Notes under the pieces: generated by a model
What the model was told of the DNA's origin: nothing
What the model saw: only the letters and a program-made list of their open reading frames with translations
Databases searched by the model: none
Part shown: piece by piece, positions 7,714-15,466 of the stretch
Layout of the letters: each line of letters opens with the position of its first letter
Numbering within the stretch: the first letter of the stretch is position 1
Source of the DNA: DATJZG01 sp035499295
Lineage (GTDB): Bacteria; Myxococcota; Myxococcia; Myxococcales; Anaeromyxobacteraceae
DNA: 64,000 bases
Direction of reading: 5' to 3'
Assembly: GCA_035499295.1 (NCBI GenBank)
Contig: DATJZG010000082.1
Location: 62,001-126,000 of the forward strand
Translations under genes and position numbers: made by a program

Positions 7714-9204
7714 CTGAGGGCGCAGCCCGACCTCGACACCTTCCAGAAGCTCTGCAAGCCCGGCCGGGCGGTCCCGGTGCGGGTGGAGGTGGAGGCCGAC
7801 ACCGAGACCCCGGTCTCTGCCTTCCTCAAGATCTCGCGGGGTAAGCGCCAGGCCTTCCTGCTCGAGTCGGTGGAGGGCGGCGAGCGATCCGCCCGCTTCT
7901 CCTTCCTGGGAGCCGGCCCCCGCAGCGTGCTCTCCTGGCGACACGGGCAGCCCGGCGACCCGGTCGAGCGGGTCCGGCGCGAGCTCGGCACCCACCAGGC
8001 GGTGCGGATCCCCGGCACTCCCCGGCTGGCGGGCGGCCTCGTCGGATACCTCTCCTACGACGCCGTGAAGCTGTTCGAGCCGCGCGTCCCCATCGCCAGG
8101 CCCGACGAGCTCGGCTTCCCCGACGCCCTCTTCATGGACTTCGACCAGGTGGTGGCCTTCGACAACCTGCGCCATTCCCTCCACGTGATGGTGGAGGTGC
8201 GCTGCCGGGAGGGAGACGACGCGCGCGCCCTCTACCACGGGGCGCTGGCGCGAATCGGGGCGACCCTGGCGGCGCTCGCCCGGCCGCTCCGGGACCGCCG
8301 TGCCCCGCCGGCGGGGCGGCCGGCCGAGCTGCGCCCGCGGGTGAGCCGCAAGGCCTTCGAGGCGGGGGTGCGCCGGGCCCAGGAGTACGTGAAGGCCGGC
8401 GACTGCCAGCAGATCGTGCTCTCGCAGCGGTTCGACGCCGAGGTGAGCGTCCCGCCCTTCGAGGTGTACCGGGCGCTCCGCCGGGTGAACCCCTCCCCCT
8501 ACCTCTTCTACCTGCAGTCGGGGACCCAGGCGCTGGTGGGGAGCTCCCCCGAGACGCTGGTGAAGCTGGAGGACGGCGAAGTGACGCTCCGCCCCATCGC
8601 CGGGACTCGCAAGCGCGGCAAGGACCCGGACCACGACTCCCGGCTGGAGCGGGAGCTGCGGGCCGACCCGAAGGAGAACGCCGAGCACATCATGCTCGTG
8701 GACCTGGGGCGGAACGACGTGGGGCGGGTGAGCGCCGTCGGCACGGTGCGGGTCACGCACCTCAAGACCGTGGAGCGCTACTCCCACGTCATGCACCTCG
8801 TCTCCGAGGTGAGGGGGAGACTCAAGGACGGGCTCACCGCGGTGGACGTGCTCCGGGCCTCCTTCCCGGCCGGCACCGTCACCGGCTCCCCCAAGGTGCG
8901 AGCGATGCAGATCATCGACGAGCTCGAGCCAGCGCGGCGCGGCCCCTACGCGGGCGCGGTGGGCTACTTCGACCGCGGCGGGGACATGGAGATGTGCATC
9001 GCCATCCGCACCCTGTTGCAATCAGGGCGGCGCATCTCGGTGCAGGCGGGCGCCGGCCTCGTCTACGACTCCCGGCCGGCGCTCGAGTACCAGGAAACGG
9101 TGAACAAGGCCCGGGCCCTCTTCACCGCGGTGGCGCAGGCGGAGTCGAGGAAGCTCGACGGAGCCGCCCAGCCGGTCGGGCGCGGCCGCCGGAGGCGGCG
9201 ATGA
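7714..9204 (+). CDS. trpE: Anthranilate synthase component I
   Basis: TrpE makes anthranilate from chorismate, using ammonia supplied by TrpG. The chorismate-binding core is intact (PIAGTRKRG, FPAGTVTGSPK, YAGAVGYF). LLES, ten residues, then Ser in the N-terminal half matches the tryptophan feedback-binding motif, so the enzyme should be inhibited by tryptophan. The start is a problem. Homology to TrpE N-termini begins near PDLDTFQKLCKPGRAVPV, but the only in-frame start-like codon there is CTG at 7714. GTG at 7777 would remove this segment. A canonical ATG at 7686 is one frame off. The coordinates use CTG provisionally (496 residues). The stop overlaps trpG (ATGA). Confidence 0.9.
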   Translation: MRAQPDLDTFQKLCKPGRAVPVRVEVEADTETPVSAFLKISRGKRQAFLLESVEGGERSARFSFLGAGPRSVLSWRHGQPGDPVERVRRELGTHQAVRIPGTPRLAGGLVGYLSYDAVKLFEPRVPIARPDELGFPDALFMDFDQVVAFDNLRHSLHVMVEVRCREGDDARALYHGALARIGATLAALARPLRDRRAPPAGRPAELRPRVSRKAFEAGVRRAQEYVKAGDCQQIVLSQRFDAEVSVPPFEVYRALRRVNPSPYLFYLQSGTQALVGSSPETLVKLEDGEVTLRPIAGTRKRGKDPDHDSRLERELRADPKENAEHIMLVDLGRNDVGRVSAVGTVRVTHLKTVERYSHVMHLVSEVRGRLKDGLTAVDVLRASFPAGTVTGSPKVRAMQIIDELEPARRGPYAGAVGYFDRGGDMEMCIAIRTLLQSGRRISVQAGAGLVYDSRPALEYQETVNKARALFTAVAQAESRKLDGAAQPVGRGRRRRR

Positions 9205-9830
9205 CCCCGCGGCTGGTGCTGGTCGACAACTACGACTCCTTCGCCTTCAACCTGGTCCAGTACCTGGGCGAGCTCGGGGCCGAGCTCGAGGTCTTCCGCA
9301 ACGACCAGGTGGACGTGGCCGGCATCCGGGCCCTGCGGCCGGACGCCCTCGTCATCTCTCCCGGCCCCTGCACCCCGTCGGAGGCCGGGGTGAGCCTCCC
9401 CGCCATCCGGGAGCTCGCCGGCGAGATCCCCATTCTCGGCGTCTGCCTGGGCCACCAGGCCATCGGCCAGGCGTTCGGAGGCAAGGTGGTGCGCAACCCC
9501 CGCATCGTCCACGGCAAGGCGAGCGCGGTACTGCACCGCGGCAGCGGCATCTACTCCGGCCTGCCCTCACCGTTCCTCGCCGGGCGCTACCATTCGCTGG
9601 TGGTGGAGCGGCGCAGCCTCCCCGCCGAGCTTCGCGTCACCGCCTGGACCCGAGAGGGCGAGATCATGGGGCTCGCCCACCGCCGACTGGACGTCGAGGG
9701 GGTGCAGTTCCATCCGGAGTCGGTCCTCACGGAACACGGCAAGACCCTGCTCGCCAACTGGCTCCGCTCGCTGGAGGGGAAGCGACGCACCGCCCGGCGC
9801 GGCGCTGCGAGGCGTGGGAGCCGGAGATGA
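9201..9830 (+). CDS. trpG: Anthranilate synthase component II, glutamine amidotransferase
   Basis: A class I glutamine amidotransferase of 209 residues that hydrolyses glutamine and passes ammonia to TrpE. The nucleophile is C82 in GVCLGHQ, and the His-Glu pair lies in VQFHPES. The N-terminus LVLVDNYDSF is diagnostic of TrpG/PabA, so shared use for p-aminobenzoate is possible. ATG at 9201 overlaps the trpE stop as ATGA, and the TGA at 9828 overlaps the trpD start in the same way. The last 15 residues are arginine-rich and not part of the fold. Confidence 0.96.
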   Translation: MTPRLVLVDNYDSFAFNLVQYLGELGAELEVFRNDQVDVAGIRALRPDALVISPGPCTPSEAGVSLPAIRELAGEIPILGVCLGHQAIGQAFGGKVVRNPRIVHGKASAVLHRGSGIYSGLPSPFLAGRYHSLVVERRSLPAELRVTAWTREGEIMGLAHRRLDVEGVQFHPESVLTEHGKTLLANWLRSLEGKRRTARRGAARRGSRR

Positions 9831-10837
9831 TCCAGCAGGCCATCGCCGAGCTGGCGGAGCGGCGCGACCTGCCGCGCGCCCGGATGGCGGAGGTGATGGG
9901 AGAGATCGCCGACGGCGGCGCCACCCCCGCGCAGATCGGCGCCTTCCTGGCGGCGCTGCGGGTCAAGGGCGAGACCGTCGACGAGATCGCCGGCGCCGCC
10001 GACGTGATGCGGGCCCGCGCCGACCGGGTGCGGGTGGACTGCGAGGTGTTCGTCGACACCTGCGGCACCGGCGGGGACGGCCGCAACACCTTCAACATCT
10101 CCACCACCGCCGCCTTCGTGGTCGCCGGCGCCGGCGTCGTCGTCGCCAAGCACGGGAACCGGTCGGTCTCCTCGCGCTGCGGCTCCGCCGACGTCCTCGC
10201 CGCGCTGGGCGTGGAGGTGGAGGCGCCGAAGGAGAGGGTGGAGCGCTGCATCGCCGAGGTGGGCATCGGCTTCCTCTTCGCCCCGCGGCTGCACCCGGCC
10301 TTCAAGGCCGTCGCCGGCATGCGGCGCGAGCTCGCCATCCGCACCGTCTTCAACCTCCTGGGGCCGCTCGCCAACCCCGCCGGGGCCCGCCACCAGGTGA
10401 TGGGCGTCTACGAGGCCCGCTGGGTTCCCGTCCTGGGCGGGGTCCTCGCCGCCCTTGGCGCCCGGCACGCCTTCGTGGTCCACGGCTCGGGGCTCGACGA
10501 GATAGCGGTCACCGGGTCGACCGAGGTGGCCGAGGTCCGGGACGGGCGGGTGGAGCTCTTCCGGCTCACCCCCGAGGAGCTCGGCCTCTCCCGCTGGCCC
10601 GAGGCCGCCATCGCCGGTGGGGACGCGAGCCACAACGCGGCGGTGACCCTGCGCGTCCTCGAAGGCGAGATGGGGGCCCCCCGCGACGCAGTGCTCGCCA
10701 ACGCGGCCGCGGCGCTTCGCGCTGCCGACGCCGTCCCCGACCTGCGCGCCGGCGTGGCAGTGGCGGCGCGGGCCATCGACGGGGGCGCCGCCCGCGAGAA
10801 GCTCGACCTCCTCGCCGCCGCGAGCCGAGCCCCGTGA
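9827..10837 (+). CDS. trpD: Anthranilate phosphoribosyltransferase
   Basis: TrpD joins anthranilate to PRPP. The 336-residue product has the family length and motifs: DTCGTGGDGRNTFNIST for PRPP, KHGNRSVSSRCGSAD, and NLLGPLANPA. ATG at 9827 overlaps the trpG stop. The stop overlaps the trpC GTG at 10834, so translation is likely coupled through the operon. Nothing unusual is seen. Confidence 0.97.
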   Translation: MIQQAIAELAERRDLPRARMAEVMGEIADGGATPAQIGAFLAALRVKGETVDEIAGAADVMRARADRVRVDCEVFVDTCGTGGDGRNTFNISTTAAFVVAGAGVVVAKHGNRSVSSRCGSADVLAALGVEVEAPKERVERCIAEVGIGFLFAPRLHPAFKAVAGMRRELAIRTVFNLLGPLANPAGARHQVMGVYEARWVPVLGGVLAALGARHAFVVHGSGLDEIAVTGSTEVAEVRDGRVELFRLTPEELGLSRWPEAAIAGGDASHNAAVTLRVLEGEMGAPRDAVLANAAAALRAADAVPDLRAGVAVAARAIDGGAAREKLDLLAAASRAP

Positions 10838-11619
10838 CGGTCCTGGGGGAGATCCTGGCGCGCAAGGCCAAGGAGGTGGAGGCGAGCCGCGCCGCCCTTC
10901 CGGAGCGCGAGCTCCTCGCCCGGGCGCTGGGCGCGCCCGCGCCGCGGAGCCTGGCCGCGGCCCTCTCCGGAAGGGGAGGCCCGGTTCGCATCGTCGCCGA
11001 GGTGAAGCGCGCGAGCCCTTCCGCCGGAGCCATCGACGCTTCCCTCGACGCGCCGGCGCAGGCTCTCCGCTATGCCCGAGCCGGTGCGGCGGCCGTCTCC
11101 GTCCTCACCGACGGCCCGGGGTTCGGGGGGTCGCTCGCCGATCTGGCCGCGGCGCGCGCGGCAGTGTCGATCCCGCTCCTGCGCAAGGACTTCGTCCTGG
11201 AGCGCTACCAGCTCCTCGAGGCGCGCCTCCACGGAGCCGACGCCGCGCTCCTCATCGTCGCGGCGCTCCCCGGCGACCTCCTCCGGCGCCGGCTCGAGGA
11301 CTGCGACGAGCTCGGTCTCTCGGCGCTGGTCGAGGTTCACGACGAGCACGAAGCAGAGGCGGCCGTCCGCGCCGGCGCCCGCATCGTCGGCGTCAACAAC
11401 CGCGACCTGCGGACCTTCCGGGTCGACCTTGGGGCCTCTGAGCGCGTCCTCCCCCTGCTGCCCCCCGACGCCCTCGGAGTGGCGGAGAGCGGCATCCGCG
11501 GACCGGAGGAGGTGCGACGGCTGCGAGCCGCAGGGGCGGCCAACTTCCTCGTGGGAGAGGCGCTGGTGCGGGCCCTCGACCCCGCCACCCTGCTGCGCGC
11601 CATGGTCGCGGCGGGTTAG
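10834..11619 (+). CDS. trpC: Indole-3-glycerol phosphate synthase
   Basis: This TIM-barrel enzyme closes the indole ring from CdRP. The 261-residue product carries EVKRASPSAG (catalytic lysine K58), LLRKDFVL, ALVEVHDE, VGVNNRDL and AESGIRG, which are the standard strand motifs. GTG at 10834 overlaps the trpD TGA (GTGA). It is a stand-alone enzyme, not the TrpC-TrpF fusion found in enterobacteria; trpF follows separately 61 bases downstream. Confidence 0.96.
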   Translation: MTVLGEILARKAKEVEASRAALPERELLARALGAPAPRSLAAALSGRGGPVRIVAEVKRASPSAGAIDASLDAPAQALRYARAGAAAVSVLTDGPGFGGSLADLAAARAAVSIPLLRKDFVLERYQLLEARLHGADAALLIVAALPGDLLRRRLEDCDELGLSALVEVHDEHEAEAAVRAGARIVGVNNRDLRTFRVDLGASERVLPLLPPDALGVAESGIRGPEEVRRLRAAGAANFLVGEALVRALDPATLLRAMVAAG

Positions 11620-11680
11620 GCGCGGGGGACGGGAGATGGGTGTACAATTCGTGGCAGCGGTCGGAGCGCCAGCTGGGAGG

Positions 11681-12304
11681 ATGGAGTTGAGTCAGGTGCG
11701 CATCAAGATCTGCGGCATCACCTCGGTGGAGGATGCCCTGGCGGCGGTGCGCCTGGGCGCGGACGCCCTCGGCTTCAACTTCTGGTCCGACTCGAAGCGC
11801 TACATCTCGCCCTCGGCCGCCGAGGCCATCGTCGCCCGACTCCCCCCGTTCGTGACCACCGTCGGGGTCTTCGTGAACCAGCCCGAGGGGGAGATCCGGG
11901 CCATCGCCTCCGAGTCCGGGGTGCAGGTGTTCCAGCTCCACGGAGACGAACCCCCCGACTTCTGCGCGCGCCTTCCCCTGCCGGTGATCAAGGCCATCCC
12001 GGTCGACCAAGTGAAGGCGCTCTCGCGGCTGCTCTCCTACGAGGTGTCGGCCTTCCTGCTCGACACCCCCTCTCGCGGCTTCGGCGGCAGCGGAGTCCCC
12101 TTCGACTGGTCGCTGGCGGAGGGGGTGTCCGAGGTGGCTCCGGTCATCCTCGCCGGCGGCCTCACTCCCGAGAACGTCGCCGAGGCCATCCGGGCGGTGC
12201 GTCCCTACGCGGTGGATGTGGCGAGCGGGGTGGAGTCGCATCCGGGCGCCAAGGACCCGGCCAAGATGGCCCGGTTCATCGCCGCCGCCAAGGGAGCGCT
12301 CTAG
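11681..12304 (+). CDS. trpF: Phosphoribosylanthranilate isomerase
   Basis: TrpF performs the Amadori rearrangement of PRA to CdRP. From ATG at 11681 it is 207 residues, the normal length. KICGIT holds the catalytic cysteine, FQLHGDE and LLDTPS follow, and GGLTPENV is the phosphate-binding segment. In-frame ATG at 11636 is possible: it has a good purine-rich site (GGGGGACGGGAG) and would add 15 non-conserved residues. The GGGAGG before 11681 is too close to be a normal ribosome site. This is one of the few places in the operon with a gap (61 bases after trpC) rather than a start/stop overlap. The gap contains TACAAT (11643-11648), but no -35 partner is visible. Confidence 0.95.
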   Translation: MELSQVRIKICGITSVEDALAAVRLGADALGFNFWSDSKRYISPSAAEAIVARLPPFVTTVGVFVNQPEGEIRAIASESGVQVFQLHGDEPPDFCARLPLPVIKAIPVDQVKALSRLLSYEVSAFLLDTPSRGFGGSGVPFDWSLAEGVSEVAPVILAGGLTPENVAEAIRAVRPYAVDVASGVESHPGAKDPAKMARFIAAAKGAL

Positions 12305-12306
12305 GC

Positions 12307-13548
12307 GTGGATCGGCCGGATTCGAGGGGCCGCTACGGGCCCTACGGCGGGCGCTTCGTGCCCGAGACGCTCGTCCCCGCCCTCGACGAGTTGGAGGGCG
12401 CCTGGCTCGAGGCGCGCAAGGACGACCGCTTCCAGCAGGAGCTGAGGACGCTCCTCGCCCGCTTCGCCGGGCGACCCACCCCGCTCGGCGATGCCTCGCG
12501 CCTGTCGAGCGAGAGTGGCGGCTGCCGCGTCCTCCTCAAGCGGGAGGACCTCTGCCACACCGGCGCCCACAAGATCAACAACACCCTGGGGCAAGTGCTG
12601 CTCGCGAGGCGGATGGGCAAGAGTCGCATCATCGCCGAGACCGGGGCCGGGCAGCACGGCGTGGCCACCGCCACCGCGGCCGCCCTCTTCGGGTTGCCCT
12701 GCCACGTCTACATGGGCGCGCTCGACGTGGAGCGGCAGGCGCTCAACGTCTTCCGCATGCAGCTCCTCGGCGCGCGCGTGGTCCCGGTGGAGGCCGGCTC
12801 CCGCACGCTCAAGGACGCGATGAACGAGGCCATCCGCGACTGGGTGACGAACGTCCAGGAGACCCACTACGTCATCGGCTCGGTGGCGGGCCCGCACCCC
12901 TATCCGGCCATGGTCCGAGACTTCCAGTCGGTGATCGGGATCGAGGCGAGGGATCAGGTGCTCGAGGTGGCCGGCAGGCTGCCCGACGCGGTGGTGGCCT
13001 GCGTGGGCGGCGGATCGAACGCCATGGGGATCTTCTCCGCCTTCCTCGGCGACCCGGCGGTGGCCCTCTACGGGGTGGAGGCGGCGGGGCTCGGGCTCGA
13101 CAGCGGCAAGCACGGCGCGCCGCTCGCGCGCGGCCGGCCTGGCGTGCTGCACGGCTCCCGCAGCTACGTCCTCCAGACGGCCGACGGGCAGATCTCCGAG
13201 GCCCACTCCATCAGCGCCGGCCTCGACTACCCGGGCGTCGGCCCCGAGCTCTCGTGGCTCAAGGACCAGGGGCGCCTGCGCCTCCTGCAGGCGACCGACG
13301 CGGAGGCGCTCGAGGCACTCCAGTACCTCGCTCGCACCGAGGGAATCATCCCGGCCCTGGAGACGGCGCACGCGGTGGCGGCGGCGCGCCTTTTGGCGCG
13401 GGACCTGGGGCCGCGCGGGCTCCTCGTCCTCAACGTCTCCGGGCGCGGCGACAAGGACGTGGAACAGGTGCGCCGGGCCATCGCCGCCCGGGCGCGGCCG
13501 GCCCCGCGCGGCCGGGCGCGCCGACCCCGGCGCCGGGGGAGCCGGTGA
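12307..13548 (+). CDS. trpB: Tryptophan synthase beta chain
   Basis: This PLP enzyme condenses indole with L-serine. The 413-residue product contains the PLP lysine K89 in LCHTGAHKINN. It also has AETGAGQHGVATA, GGGSNAMGIFSAF for the phosphate of PLP, and ALETAHA. It is the trpB1 type that pairs with TrpA. GTG at 12307 follows the trpF stop by 2 bases. The last 20 residues are arginine-rich and unlike the family, probably an extension created by the overlap with trpA (GTGA at 13545). Confidence 0.97.
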   Translation: MDRPDSRGRYGPYGGRFVPETLVPALDELEGAWLEARKDDRFQQELRTLLARFAGRPTPLGDASRLSSESGGCRVLLKREDLCHTGAHKINNTLGQVLLARRMGKSRIIAETGAGQHGVATATAAALFGLPCHVYMGALDVERQALNVFRMQLLGARVVPVEAGSRTLKDAMNEAIRDWVTNVQETHYVIGSVAGPHPYPAMVRDFQSVIGIEARDQVLEVAGRLPDAVVACVGGGSNAMGIFSAFLGDPAVALYGVEAAGLGLDSGKHGAPLARGRPGVLHGSRSYVLQTADGQISEAHSISAGLDYPGVGPELSWLKDQGRLRLLQATDAEALEALQYLARTEGIIPALETAHAVAAARLLARDLGPRGLLVLNVSGRGDKDVEQVRRAIAARARPAPRGRARRPRRRGSR

Positions 13549-14354
13549 CGACCGGTATCGATCGCACCCGGGAGGCCTTCCGGGCCGCGCAGGAGCGCGG
13601 GGAGGCGGCCCTCGTCACCTACGTCATGGCCGGGGACCCCGACCTGCCCACCTCCCGCGCGATGGCGCTCGCCTGCGCCGAGGGAGGGGCCGACGTGATC
13701 GAGATCGGCATGCCCTTCTCCGATCCCATCGCGGACGGGAAGACCATCCAGGCCGCCGGGGAGCGGGCGCTGAGCGGCGGCACCCGGCTGGCCGACTGCC
13801 TCGAACTCGCCGCCGCGGTGCGCCGGGGCACCGGGGCCGCCCTCGCCCTCATGGGCTACGTGAACCCGGTGCTCTCGTACGGGGAAGCGCGCTTCCTCGA
13901 CGGGTGCGCCGAGGCCGGTGTGGACGCGGTCATCCTGCCCGACCTGCCCCCCGAGGAGGCGCTGGATTTCCGCCGGCTGGCCGCCGAGCGAGGGGTGGGC
14001 ACCGTCTTCCTCCTCGCGCCGACCTCCACCGCGGAGCGGGTGGAAGGGGCGTGCGCCGCGGCCACCGCCTTCGTCTACTTCGTCTCGGTCACCGGCGTCA
14101 CCGGGGCGCGGCGTGCACTCCGGGGCGACCTCGCGGAGAAGGTCTCTAGGGTGCGAGGACGCAGCCGGGTCCCGGTGGTGGTGGGCTTCGGGGTGTCGTC
14201 GCCCGCGCTGGCGCGCGAGGCGGGCCGGCTCGCCGACGGCGTGGTGGTGGGGAGCGCGATCGTGGAGCGGATCGCGCGCGGGGGGACTCGAGCGGAGCGC
14301 GCGGACCGGGTGCGCCGTTTCGTCTCCTCGCTGAAGCGAGCGCTGCGCCGCTGA
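13545..14354 (+). CDS. trpA: Tryptophan synthase alpha chain
   Basis: TrpA splits indole-3-glycerol phosphate and channels indole to TrpB. The product is 269 residues. E53 in VIEIGMPFSD and D64 in PIADG match the two catalytic acids of the enterobacterial enzyme, and FVYFVSVTGVTGAR and VVGSAIVE bind substrate phosphate. GTG at 13545 overlaps the trpB stop. It is the last gene of the operon. The DAHP synthase gene converges on it 25 bases later, with only a short GC palindrome between them and no clear terminator. Confidence 0.96.
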   Translation: MTTGIDRTREAFRAAQERGEAALVTYVMAGDPDLPTSRAMALACAEGGADVIEIGMPFSDPIADGKTIQAAGERALSGGTRLADCLELAAAVRRGTGAALALMGYVNPVLSYGEARFLDGCAEAGVDAVILPDLPPEEALDFRRLAAERGVGTVFLLAPTSTAERVEGACAAATAFVYFVSVTGVTGARRALRGDLAEKVSRVRGRSRVPVVVGFGVSSPALAREAGRLADGVVVGSAIVERIARGGTRAERADRVRRFVSSLKRALRR

Positions 14355-14379
14355 CCGGGCCCGGGCCGGCGAGCGCTGT

Positions 14380-15393
14380 CTAGACGGGGCGGCCGACGGC
14401 GCCGGCGATGACCTTCACCTGCTCCATCAGGCTCCCGAACTCGGCGGGGGTGAGGGACTGCTGGCCGTCGGAGAGCGCCTCCTCGGGGCAGGGATGAACC
14501 TCTACGATGAGGCCGTCGGCGCCGGCGGCGATTCCGGCCCGGGCCATCGCCGGGACGAACGGGCGCACGCCCACCCCGTGCGACGGATCTACGATCACCG
14601 GCAGGTGCGTGAGCGACTTCAGGACGGGCACGGCGTTCAGGTCGAGGGTGTTGCGGGTGATGGTCTCGAAGGTCCGGATCCCTCGCTCGCACAGGATCAC
14701 CCGGACGTTCCCGTGCGCCACCACGTACTCGGCCGCCATGAGCCACTCGCGCACCGTCGCCGAGGGGCCGCGCTTCAAGAGGATGGGCTTCTGGATGGTG
14801 CCGAGCCGCTTCAACAGGGAGAAGTTCTGCATGTTTCGGGCGCCGATCTGCACCACGTCGGCGTACTCGGCCACCATGGGCAGGGTCTCGGCGTCCATGG
14901 CCTCGGTGACCACCTTGAGGCCCGTCTGCTCTCGGGCCAGGGCGAGGAACTTCAGCCCCTCCTCCGCGAGCCCCTGGAACTCGTACGGGCTGGTGCGGGG
15001 CTTGTAGGCGCCCCCGCGCAGGAAGGTGGCTCCGGCGCGCCTCACTGCGTGGGCCGCCTCGAGCACCTGCTTCTCCGACTCCACCGAGCACGGTCCGGCG
15101 ATCACGGCGATGCGCGGCCCACCGATCTGCGCCCCGCCCACGTCGATGACCGTGTCCTCGTTCTTCACCTCGCGCGAGACGAGCTTGAAGGGCTGGGAGA
15201 CGCGGATGGCGTCGCGCACCCCCGGCATGCTCTCGAAGAGCGCCGGGTCGATGGCCCCCTTGTTCCCGGTGATGCCGATGGCCACCCGCTGGGCGCCGGG
15301 AATGGCGTGCGGGATGAACCCCAAGGAACGGATCTTGCCGACGACCGCGTCGACCTCGGCGTCGGACGCATTGGGCTTCATCACGACGAGCAT
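14380..15393 (-). CDS. aroF: 3-deoxy-7-phosphoheptulonate (DAHP) synthase, type I-beta with N-terminal regulatory domain
   Basis: This enzyme catalyses the first shikimate-pathway step (PEP plus erythrose 4-phosphate) and so supplies chorismate to the adjacent trp operon. Residues 1-70 form the ferredoxin-like domain that gives feedback control in Thermotoga-type enzymes. The barrel follows with AGPCSVES, RGGAYKPRTSPYEFQG, GARNMQNF, KRGPSAT and DPSHG. Length is 337 residues. ATG at 15393 has AGGAG six bases upstream. A TATTCT box (minus strand, 15429-15434) lies about 36 bases upstream of the ATG and may be its -10 element, though no good -35 is visible. Confidence 0.95.
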   Translation of the reverse strand: MLVVMKPNASDAEVDAVVGKIRSLGFIPHAIPGAQRVAIGITGNKGAIDPALFESMPGVRDAIRVSQPFKLVSREVKNEDTVIDVGGAQIGGPRIAVIAGPCSVESEKQVLEAAHAVRRAGATFLRGGAYKPRTSPYEFQGLAEEGLKFLALAREQTGLKVVTEAMDAETLPMVAEYADVVQIGARNMQNFSLLKRLGTIQKPILLKRGPSATVREWLMAAEYVVAHGNVRVILCERGIRTFETITRNTLDLNAVPVLKSLTHLPVIVDPSHGVGVRPFVPAMARAGIAAGADGLIVEVHPCPEEALSDGQQSLTPAEFGSLMEQVKVIAGAVGRPV

Positions 15394-15466
15394 GGCCGTG
15401 CTCCTGGGACTCCCCCGATGAGGCGCGGAGAATACCTTACTGCCGGGATCGGGAACAGCGGCGCCG

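Noticed and set aside
7777..9204. GTG at 7777 as the trpE start
   Set aside because: It would delete the conserved N-terminal segment PDLDTFQKLCKPGRAVPV, which is in frame and TrpE-like, so the real reading begins further upstream.
11643..11648. TACAAT as a promoter for trpF
   Set aside because: No -35 element at 15-19 bases upstream and no TGn extension in the right register, so I did not list it as a feature.
12307..14354. Arginine-rich C-terminal ends of TrpB and TrpG as new domains
   Set aside because: They fall where the reading frame approaches an overlapping downstream start and look like low-complexity extensions, not folds.
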